5,507 nucleotides of DNA from NCBI GenBank assembly GCA_028293725.1, contig JAQGOE010000338.1, positions 1 to 5,507 on the forward strand, read 5' to 3'. Under the pieces are notes generated by a model. It saw only the letters and a list, made by a program, of their open reading frames with translations. It was not told the origin of the DNA and did no database searches. The translations under genes were made by a program, and so were the position numbers. Below are positions 1-5,264 of this stretch, piece after piece (position 1 is the first letter of the stretch; every line of letters starts with the position of its first letter). Source of the stretch: Gammaproteobacteria bacterium (lineage in GTDB: Bacteria; Pseudomonadota; Gammaproteobacteria; Steroidobacterales; Steroidobacteraceae).

Positions 1-931
1 ACGCAGCGATTTCGCGCGGACTCACTCCACTGGCCTTGAAATCCGCGACACACTGGTGGCGTGTGCTGTAGCAGGCCGGAATGTCGCTGGGTGCAAAGCC
101 GGCCGCCGCCAACGCTCGGCGAATCGCATTGTTGAGCGGACGGTAGAACAAGTTCGTCAGGCGCCTACGCTGGGCTTTCGGGTGCCGTGCTTGAAACTCC
201 ATCACCATGGCACGAAAGTGCATAAGTGCTTTCAGCTCCTCGGCGTTGGCCCCATACAACAACAATTCCCGTCGCGGGCCATTTGCGCGACCGTGAGTGG
301 CTTTGGCGTTCTCCACGATGAGGGCGGGTACGAAGCGCATACGCCCCTTCGCATCGCGCAGATACTCGCCTCTCTCATCCCGATGCAAATACGAAGCAAA
401 AGCGGCGTCGAACCACTCTCCGGGACGCAATCCCACTAAATGGTTGGCACGTACGAACGCTGTCGCCCGAACGGCATTAGGAGCGCGCTGCCCGCGCGCC
501 TGCGCGAAGGCCGCGAGTGCGTCCACGCAGTCTGGCGGGAAGACCTTCAGCTTCTTGGTGGACGTCCGCGCGGGTGCGTCCGATCGCCGTTCGTACTGAA
601 GCGTACCGAGATCGTGGAAGGCCCGGGCGTACTCGGCAGTATCGCCGTCGCCGGCGAGCAAGGCCTGCGCCTGCTGGCCGAGCCAATACCGGATGGCTGA
701 CTTGTACATCCGAAACGTCGCCTGTGCGATCTGCCCGGCGGCGATGAGCGCTTTCAAGTGTGCCACCAGGTGCTCGGGACGCAGCGCCTCGGTTGCCGAA
801 CGAATCCCCTTCGTGAGCTCCTTCAATCGCGTGACGTATTCCTGCTTCGTCCGGTCCGACAGCCGGGCGTCCATTCCCTCGATGTAGTCAATGAGGGTGC
901 CGGGGGAGTCAAAGTCGATTGAGCGCGACAT
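1..931 (-). CDS. Tyrosine recombinase / phage-type integrase (partial, C-terminus off window)
   Basis: Site-specific recombinase of the tyrosine (phage integrase) family, expected to integrate and excise the element. The frame is open for 310 codons from the ATG (complement of 929-931) to the window edge. Residues about 10-115 look like an N-terminal SAM-like DNA-binding domain and about 130-310 like the catalytic domain. Visible catalytic motifs are the box I arginine in GLRPGEW (167-173, Arg169), the beta-strand lysine in NAKATHGRANG (208-218, Lys210), and box II YSTRH (288-292, Arg291), followed by the usual helix ASGVSPREIAA. Box II has Tyr where the classical HxxR has His, a substitution I recall from other integrases. 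The nucleophilic Tyr and the LGH-type motif must lie beyond position 1. A GTG two codons upstream (complement of 935-937), right after an in-frame TGA, is an alternative start and sits 4 nt from an AAGG sequence. The gene is divergent from the secretion genes. Family assignment is strong; the mobilised substrate is unknown. Confidence 0.88.
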   Translation of the reverse strand, partial: MSRSIDFDSPGTLIDYIEGMDARLSDRTKQEYVTRLKELTKGIRSATEALRPEHLVAHLKALIAAGQIAQATFRMYKSAIRYWLGQQAQALLAGDGDTAEYARAFHDLGTLQYERRSDAPARTSTKKLKVFPPDCVDALAAFAQARGQRAPNAVRATAFVRANHLVGLRPGEWFDAAFASYLHRDERGEYLRDAKGRMRFVPALIVENAKATHGRANGPRRELLLYGANAEELKALMHFRAMVMEFQARHPKAQRRRLTNLFYRPLNNAIRRALAAAGFAPSDIPACYSTRHQCVADFKASGVSPREIAA

Positions 932-956
932 GGTCACTCAGCCTTCGTCTGAGACC
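931..956 (-). promoter_or_regulatory. Hairpin over the integrase ribosome binding site and start codon
   Basis: Read on the minus strand, TGGTCTCAG (left arm) pairs with CTGA-GT-GACCA (right arm): 9 base pairs with a 2-nt bulge and a 7-nt loop, ACGAAGG. The last A of the right arm is the A of the integrase ATG, and the loop carries the AAGG that could act as ribosome binding site. This could be an RNA structure controlling integrase translation, or a DNA operator. The pairing is visible in the sequence; the role is inference. Confidence 0.4.
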
Positions 957-985
957 ACTATTGAGCGAGGCCGATCCCCAATCAT

Positions 986-1063
986 CAGTCGGCCGCCATG
1001 CGGCCACGGGGCATGAGGCCCCAGTCGGAAACCCTCGTCGGACGGTGCCGACAGTCGGTCACC
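986..1063. repeat. Cluster of short inverted repeats with three CAGTCGG copies
   Basis: Several palindromic elements lie nearly back to back. GGCCGC/GCGGCC (991-996 and 1000-1005) forms a perfect 6-bp stem around CAT. GGGGC/GCCCC (1008-1012 and 1018-1022) forms a 5-bp stem with a 5-nt loop. GGTGCCGAC and GTCGGTCACC (1044-1052 and 1054-1063) form an imperfect palindrome centred on 1053, whose inner 11 bases (1048-1058) are perfectly symmetric. The heptamer CAGTCGG occurs at 986-992, 1022-1028 and 1052-1058. No T-run follows any stem, so these are not ordinary intrinsic terminators. They could be operator or recombinase arm-binding sites. GC-rich DNA also makes such matches by chance, so only the 1044-1063 palindrome stands out. 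Confidence 0.4.
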
Positions 1064-1249
1064 ACTCTCTGTACGGTGATCGGTGCGTGCCGACCATCCG
1101 GTTCCAGACCATGTAGCTGCCCGCTCGTTCGACGCGCTGATCGCAGCAGGCGTGAAGTTGGTTTCATCTGCGTTAGTACCTTCGCGTGGCTACGTTCTAC
1201 GCCAGCGGCGGGCGCATTACGAGCCGCTTTGTGCACCTGAAAGGATTCA

Positions 1250-1453
1250 GTGGGTCGGCAAGAGTGCGTGCGCCACTGCCATTCGTGGCCAGTCCAGGAG
1301 CTGTTAGAGGATACGGACCTACAGGTAGCGGCTGGCTTCGTGCTCGCGGCTTGGTGCGACGGAAAGGTGCACCTCGTCGAAGGTACTAACGATGCAGCGC
1401 TCGCGCGCGCGGAAACCACGAACGCCCAGCAGTCGCCGGCGATCAGTGGCTGA
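1250..1453 (+). pseudogene. Possible gene remnant, unrecognised
   Basis: This frame opens with GTG and ends at TGA. After a doubtful first 17 residues it gives a segment with the look of real protein, running from QELLEDTDLQ through VAAGFVLAAWCDGKVHLVEG to LARAETTNAQQ. Third codon positions in this segment are mostly G or C, and the complementary strand gives the Ser/Thr/Ala-rich shadow expected opposite a coding frame. The frame is closed by a TGA just before the GTG (about 1238). A frame-shifted open stretch lies immediately upstream (1083-1307), so a longer gene broken by a frameshift near 1285-1307 is possible. No ribosome binding site is evident. I do not recognise a family, and chance remains a fair explanation. 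Confidence 0.2.
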
Positions 1454-1762
1454 GGTGGGGACTTCAGATCGCGATTCCGCGCGGCGCCTCGGTTTGCCCG
1501 GGGCGAGCAAACAGACCCCACGCAGCCCAACTCCTCAGGCCAACGCGCTATCACGGTGTCGGCACAACGCTGCCAAGGTGACACTTCAACCAACTCGATG
1601 CGAAACATTGTGTGAAGAAAGCGCGCTGTAGGTGTCATCGTAGTGTCTCCAGTGTGGTGCGTTCGGGGCGGCTCACCCCCTATTTGCCTCCGTCCACGGG
1701 ACTCCAGGCCCGCTAGGGGCGTCCGCGGAGTGTGTCGTCCCGCCGGCGCCCCCGTTCCAGAA

Positions 1763-1812
1763 CTATGCCATTATTGATTTTCTCGCGGAATTAATTGAAA
1801 GTGTGAATTGTG
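1763..1812 (+). promoter_or_regulatory. AT-rich promoter region of the dotD-dotC-dotB operon
   Basis: About 50 bases with a markedly higher A+T content than their surroundings lie 20-70 bases upstream of the dotD start. They include TTGATT (1774-1779), the palindrome AATTAATT (1789-1796) and TTGAAA (1795-1800). No -35/-10 pair with normal 16-18 nt spacing can be made convincingly, so only the region, not exact boxes, is proposed as the operon promoter or a regulator-binding site. Confidence 0.35.
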
Positions 1813-1831
1813 CTCTTTGAGGTACCACGGA

Positions 1832-2293
1832 ATGAAGTTTCCAATAAAAGTGCCCCTGCTTGCGTTACTGGTGTCAATCAGCGCTTGTGCGAGCCGACCG
1901 CCTACGCCAGTCGCTGCGGATTCCCAGGTTTATGCGCGCAGGATCATCACCGAGAAGGTCGATGAGGCGGTCCAAGCGCAACGGGAGCTGGCGGCGGCCA
2001 CCAAAGAGGGCCAGGCGGCGCTCGTGCGTAAACAGGCCGCGCTCACGGTGGACGAAGTCGACGTCGATTACATCGGCCAACCGCAACCGTTGCTGGAGGC
2101 GATCGCCTATCGTTACGGATATCGGTACGTCGAATCGGGTAAACGCACTGAGCTCGCCACCGTAAATCTGCGCGTCCGAAAGGAGCGCGTCCCCGATCTG
2201 CTTCAAGACTTGGCGCGGCAAATCGCAGGCGGCGCCGACGTGGTCGTTGACCACAACACGAAAGTACTGCGTCTCTTGTACAAGCGGGTGTGA
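1832..2293 (+). CDS. dotD: DotD/TraH-family outer-membrane lipoprotein of a type IVB secretion system
   Basis: Small lipoprotein of the outer-membrane core complex of Dot/Icm and IncI-type transfer systems. In Legionella it works with DotC to place the DotH channel subunit in the outer membrane. The 153-residue product begins with a signal peptide (MKFPIKVPLLALLVSISAC); the lipobox is I16-S17-A18-C19, so Cys19 should be lipidated, and Ala at +2 agrees with outer-membrane sorting. An Ala/Gln-rich helical stretch (about 35-70) precedes a C-terminal domain (about 74-153) that follows the Legionella DotD pattern: VDYIGQPQPLLEAIA, then VNLRVRKE, then the closing strands VVVDHNTKVLRLLYK. This corresponds to the secretin-N0-like fold known for DotD. 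The ATG at 1832 is chosen because it starts the signal peptide and has GAGG (1819-1822) 9 nt upstream; a TTG eight codons earlier is less likely. It is the first gene of the operon, 3 nt before dotC. Length is similar to Legionella DotD (about 160 residues). Confidence 0.87.
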   Translation: MKFPIKVPLLALLVSISACASRPPTPVAADSQVYARRIITEKVDEAVQAQRELAAATKEGQAALVRKQAALTVDEVDVDYIGQPQPLLEAIAYRYGYRYVESGKRTELATVNLRVRKERVPDLLQDLARQIAGGADVVVDHNTKVLRLLYKRV

Positions 2294-2296
2294 AAC

Positions 2297-3160
2297 ATGG
2301 CCGGCCTGGTAGTCGATCCCCCCGTCATGACACTGGAGCAGGCGCAGCACCTGTACGAACGGCCGGCGATCATCCAGCCAGCCGCCCCTGACAATGGCTC
2401 TGCGCCCCCGAATGTCGCGCAGAAAGCCAGGGCGCAAGCGCTGCTCGATACCGCACTCGGCGTGGGTATTAAGGCGGGGCTCGCATGGCAGCTGCGCAAT
2501 GTCGGGATGGCCCTCAACGGGTTCGTCCGTGATCTTGATCTGCTTTACAACTTCCAGCAGCTGATGATCCATCAGCGCGTCATGCCCCCTGTCATCACCG
2601 AGGCCCGCAATCTGTACAACCAGGACGATGACTACACGGTCCGCCTCTCGGGTGCGTACTACAAGATCGAACGCCAAGCCGCCTTCTCGTCCGTGGCGCC
2701 CAACTGGCGCGCTTACTTGAGCTTCCCACCGGCCTCCACGGATGGTGACCACGTGCTCTCGATGTTGTTACCCGCCAACTCGTCCGAGCGCACCGCTTGG
2801 GAACTGGGCGTCAAAGACGGCTGGGACCAAGGCGTCGCGGAAGCGAACCTCATGCTGACGCGCGGAATGGATCGACTGAACCGTGATTTCAGCGGCATGA
2901 CCCGATTTCATCGTTTTGTCTTGGACGGCAAGATCTCCCTTCCTGCAATCGCTCGCGAGGACATTCCGGTCACTCAGAATGGCGCCTCGATGGCGGTCGA
3001 CGAAACGCTACTGCGCATCACAACCCTCCCGCAGTTCGATGCGCACCTTGCTAAGTGGCAAGGGGTCCTGATCAGCAATGCCTCGCCCACCCGAGTCGAT
3101 TCGCCGGGGCAGCCGCCTACCCCAGGCACCGATCCACGCTCCGCGCAGGCCAAGCCGTGA
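2297..3160 (+). CDS. dotC: DotC/TraI-family type IVB secretion core protein, apparently without a lipoprotein signal
   Basis: Core-complex protein that acts with DotD in outer-membrane assembly of the type IVB channel. The 287-residue product aligns by eye with Legionella DotC along most of its length: VGIKAGLAWQL (56-66; Legionella VGAQAGLAWRA), LDLLYNF (80-86), MPPVITEARN (96-105), NWRAYL (136-141), DFSGM (197-201) and LLRITTLPQF (238-247). A Pro/Ser/Thr-rich tail (about 262-287) looks disordered. Legionella DotC begins with a signal peptide and lipobox; none is visible here. An N-terminal extension is blocked because the dotD stop (2291-2293) lies in this same frame, one sense codon (AAC) before the ATG. 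A weak GGG (2286-2288) is the only ribosome binding site, so translation is probably coupled to dotD. The end overlaps dotB (GTGA). The family is certain; cell location and exact start are less so. Confidence 0.94.
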   Translation: MAGLVVDPPVMTLEQAQHLYERPAIIQPAAPDNGSAPPNVAQKARAQALLDTALGVGIKAGLAWQLRNVGMALNGFVRDLDLLYNFQQLMIHQRVMPPVITEARNLYNQDDDYTVRLSGAYYKIERQAAFSSVAPNWRAYLSFPPASTDGDHVLSMLLPANSSERTAWELGVKDGWDQGVAEANLMLTRGMDRLNRDFSGMTRFHRFVLDGKISLPAIAREDIPVTQNGASMAVDETLLRITTLPQFDAHLAKWQGVLISNASPTRVDSPGQPPTPGTDPRSAQAKP

Positions 3161-4365
3161 TTTCCTTGGCGACGGCGATCACAGAGGCACCGGCCGCCCC
3201 CTCCTCCGCCAGGGCCCTCCCGGTGGTACCGCCCTTGACGGGCTACACGGATCCGTTTCGGTTTGCCCATCCCGACAACTTCAAGGCCCTGATGCTCGAG
3301 GCCCTGACGCAGCGAGCAAGCGATGTGTTCGTGCAGCCGATGCTGCCAATCTGTGCGCGGGTCAACGGTCGTATGGTCGCTCTCACCCGGCGGCCGATCG
3401 ATGACGCGGAAGTAAAGTTGGTCCTGAAGTGGACCGCCGGCCGCGACACTGCACTCACGGATATCCTCGAAGGCAAACCCGTGAACGCACGGTACGAGCT
3501 CTTCGACCCGACACTGAGAGCTCCCTCAGGCGCCCGCGTTCGCTATGGCTACCGCGTGAATGCCACTCCTGTGCTGCATGAGGGCGCCCTCTCCGCCCAG
3601 ATCGTCGTGCGCACCATTCCCGATGAGCCTCCGACCACCGAGCAAGTTGGCCTCAACGAGGAGATTCTCACAGCAGCCACGCCCCGGGATGGCATCGTCT
3701 ACATTGCAGGCGCCACGGGATCAGGTAAGACAACCACCTTCGCTGCCATTTTGCGCTACATCCTTGAGCACGACACGCCCATCAAGGGCAACATCATCAC
3801 CGCGGAAGAGCCGATCGAATTCCGGTTCCACACCATTCGCAGCGCTCATTCCATCATCGTACAGACGCAAGTGCCCGACATGATCTGCGACTTCTATGCG
3901 TTCATCCGGGAGGCGATGCGCCGTGCACCGAAACTCATCATGATCGGCGAGCTGCGCGACCAACAAACGATTCGTGCAGCCGTGGAGGCCTCCCTCACTG
4001 GGCACCCCGTGTTCGGTACAGTACACGCCAACGGCGCGGCGGCGGTCATGCGACGGCTGATATCACGTTTCCCCGAAAGCGAACGCGCGACGGCTATATT
4101 TGATCTCGTCGAGACAGCACGATTCATTATGGCGCAGCGGTTGGTCCCCACGCGTGACGGCAAACTTACGGCCGCACGCGAATACCTGGTGTTCGACGAG
4201 GCGGTGCGCGAACGTCTCATCAGTCTGGATCAGATGGGGAAGGTTACCCAGGTTGTTAAAGAGCTGGTTGAAGAGCGCGGGCACAGCTTCCGCACGGAAG
4301 CCAAGTGTCTGTTGTCGCAGGGCCTCATCGACGAGCACGTCGCTCGCGAACTCGCACGTACTTGA
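3157..4365 (+). CDS. dotB: DotB/TraJ-family type IVB secretion ATPase
   Basis: Hexameric cytoplasmic ATPase of the VirB11/PilT superfamily that powers type IVB secretion or IncI-type conjugation. The 402-residue product has an Ala/Pro-rich N-terminal leader (about 2-28), an N-terminal domain (about 30-165, with QRASDVFVQP at 51-60 and CARVNGRM at 66-73, matching Legionella DotB ASDVHIQ and VRINGEM) and a C-terminal RecA-like domain. Motifs in order are Walker A GATGSGKTT (185-193, Lys191), Asp box ITAEEPIEF (214-222), Walker B LIMIGELRD (260-268, Glu265) and His box TGHPVFGTVHANG (281-293, His290). All key residues are present, so an active enzyme is expected. The GTG at 3157 is preferred because it overlaps the dotC stop as GTGA; the first in-frame ATG encodes Met46, inside the conserved domain. 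An upstream in-frame GTG (3055) would put 34 unlikely residues over dotC. Legionella DotB is 377 residues, so the extra length is mostly the leader. The next gene starts 1 nt after the stop. Confidence 0.96.
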   Translation: MISLATAITEAPAAPSSARALPVVPPLTGYTDPFRFAHPDNFKALMLEALTQRASDVFVQPMLPICARVNGRMVALTRRPIDDAEVKLVLKWTAGRDTALTDILEGKPVNARYELFDPTLRAPSGARVRYGYRVNATPVLHEGALSAQIVVRTIPDEPPTTEQVGLNEEILTAATPRDGIVYIAGATGSGKTTTFAAILRYILEHDTPIKGNIITAEEPIEFRFHTIRSAHSIIVQTQVPDMICDFYAFIREAMRRAPKLIMIGELRDQQTIRAAVEASLTGHPVFGTVHANGAAAVMRRLISRFPESERATAIFDLVETARFIMAQRLVPTRDGKLTAAREYLVFDEAVRERLISLDQMGKVTQVVKELVEERGHSFRTEAKCLLSQGLIDEHVARELART

Positions 4366-4366
4366 T

Positions 4367-5020
4367 ATGAAACTAGACTTTACGAGGGCGGAGCAAGGTC
4401 TGATAGGCGCTTGCTATTTCACGAGGGGCGGCCAGTCCGGAAGTCTGGGCGTCATCGTCAAAGAGGAACCTCAGAGTGACGCCGGTGCAGATACAGCCCG
4501 TGAGAGAGCAGTAGAGTCATCCCAAAGCGAGGAGAAGCAAGCGGTCAGGGGGCGCGCTGAAGTTATTGTGTTGCCCTGCACGGTGAAAGCTGCTCTCAAG
4601 TGGGTTCGTGAGACACACCGACATCTGCCCAGGTTGCAGGGAGGATTGTTTGCCGTGGCTTGTGAATCGGAACTTGAAATCGTGGGCGTCGGTATTGCGG
4701 GAAACCCGAGCCGGGTTTGGCAGGGGCAGCGGAAAATTGTTATCTCTCGCGTCGCAACAGTCGGCCGTGAGAATGCGTGCAGTGCGGTTTATGGAGCGCT
4801 CTGCCGAGCGTCCAAGGCGCTTGGATACCATGAAGCATGGACCTACACGCTGCCCGAAGAAGATGGCACGTCCTTGCGCGCAGCGGGTTTCCGTGACATG
4901 GGCATGACGACGGGCGGTAGCTATGACCGCCCGAGCCGTGCTCGCGAATTCCCTGTGCGCCCGGAGCCGAAGCGCAGATGGCTGAGGCGGCTATCTCAGG
5001 GCAAGTCGGAGAACCCATGA
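4367..5020 (+). CDS. XF1762-family (GNAT-like) protein with an unusual N-terminal extension
   Basis: The C-terminal part, about residues 66-193, matches the XF1762 family, small acetyltransferase-like proteins frequent in phages and mobile elements: VLPCTVKAALKWV (68-80), then THRHLPRLQGG (83-93), ISRVATVGRENACSAVYG (126-143), RASKALGYHEAWTYTLPEE (147-165), SLRAAGF (169-175) and GGSYDRPSRAR (183-193). It should adopt a GNAT fold, and a substrate is not known to me. Residues 1-65 are unlike the rest of the family as I remember it, with a Gly/Ser-containing start and then an acidic, Gln/Ser/Glu-rich stretch (33-60) that looks disordered. A basic tail (198-208) follows the core. The ATG lies 1 nt after the dotB stop, pointing to translational coupling, but no good ribosome binding site is seen. 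An internal GTG (4568, Val68) would give a family-length protein; its nearest AG-rich sequence (4547-4552) is about 15 nt away, so the long form is preferred. In IncI plasmids the gene after traJ is a further transfer gene, so this looks like inserted cargo. Confidence 0.82.
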   Translation: MKLDFTRAEQGLIGACYFTRGGQSGSLGVIVKEEPQSDAGADTARERAVESSQSEEKQAVRGRAEVIVLPCTVKAALKWVRETHRHLPRLQGGLFAVACESELEIVGVGIAGNPSRVWQGQRKIVISRVATVGRENACSAVYGALCRASKALGYHEAWTYTLPEEDGTSLRAAGFRDMGMTTGGSYDRPSRAREFPVRPEPKRRWLRRLSQGKSENP

Positions 5021-5082
5021 GCCGCGGTTGCCGAACCTGCAAATACAACTCAAACCTGCGTACCCGGAGACAGACTGAGTGA
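5017..5082 (+). CDS. 21-residue CxxC micro-ORF
   Basis: A very short open frame whose ATG overlaps the preceding stop (ATGA, 5017-5020) with GGAG (5008-5011) 5 nt upstream, an ideal ribosome binding site. The product begins MSRGCRTCKYN and ends in a basic stretch; Cys5 and Cys8 form a CxxC pair as in small metal-binding knuckles. Its stop overlaps the GTG of the next gene. It may be a real micro-protein or a leader that couples translation of the downstream gene. No family is recognised. Support comes from the start context rather than from protein similarity. Confidence 0.4.
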   Translation: MSRGCRTCKYNSNLRTRRQTE

Positions 5083-5264
5083 GTTGCTCCTATCCGTTCA
5101 CAATCCGCAAGCTGCCCAAATTGGAGCCGCGCGACCGCGCGTTTCGTGAACCTCTCGAGTTTCTCGGCGTTCCGAGTCCAGCTGCTCGTGGAACAGCCCA
5201 AAGCGTGGTGCGACTCGATCTGGATTTCGAAGCGTGTAGCATTGCGCGACGGAGATGTGCGTGA
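5079..5264 (+). CDS. Small hypothetical protein, 61 residues
   Basis: Begins with GTG overlapping the stop of the preceding micro-ORF (GTGA) and has GGAG (5066-5069) 9 nt upstream. The product (VSCSYPFTIRKLPKLEPRD at the start, LDLDFEACSIARRRCA at the end) is basic and hydrophilic, with Cys at 3, 53 and 60, and no membrane segment or signal peptide. I do not recognise a family. Its stop (5262-5264) overlaps a GTG that probably starts the next gene. The chained overlaps and ribosome binding sites support translation. The sequence itself gives no functional clue beyond its place among phage-like accessory genes. Confidence 0.5.
   Translation: MSCSYPFTIRKLPKLEPRDRAFREPLEFLGVPSPAARGTAQSVVRLDLDFEACSIARRRCA

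Larger units (their letters stand above)
932..1831. other. 0.9-kb divergent intergenic region without a convincing intact gene
   Basis: This stretch separates the divergent integrase and dotD genes. Moving rightwards it holds the integrase leader hairpin, a cluster of inverted repeats (986-1063), a possible gene remnant (1250-1453), a GC-rich section (about 1650-1760) and an AT-rich section next to dotD (1763-1812). Open frames here on either strand have Arg/Ser/Cys-rich, low-complexity translations typical of non-coding frames in GC-rich DNA. No tRNA, rRNA, CRISPR array or insertion-sequence end was recognised. A region of this size beside an integrase could hold an attachment site or regulatory DNA, but no att core could be identified without the element's other end. 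Confidence 0.6.

Noticed and set aside
56..747. Several plus-strand open frames of 76-127 residues
   Set aside because: All lie opposite the integrase, whose catalytic motifs are intact on the minus strand, and their translations are Arg-rich with no recognisable motif.
1091..1120. Sequence resembling a tRNA T-arm (GGTTCCAGACC)
   Set aside because: The T-loop consensus is not met and no acceptor, anticodon or D arm can be assembled around it.
985..1638. 217-residue open frame on the minus strand with a GGAG about 8 nt before its ATG
   Set aside because: Its translation is rich in Arg, Ser, Thr and Cys, shows no domain or motif, and lies opposite the more protein-like plus-strand segment at 1250-1453. 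It is probably a shadow, although the ribosome binding site makes it worth one database search.
1664..1690. GGGG...CCCC followed by TATTT as a possible terminator
   Set aside because: The stem is only 4 bp with a 7-nt loop and no proper T-run, which is too weak to call.
1874..2752. 292-residue minus-strand open frame
   Set aside because: It runs antisense across dotD and dotC, whose products are clearly recognised, so it is a shadow frame in GC-rich coding DNA.
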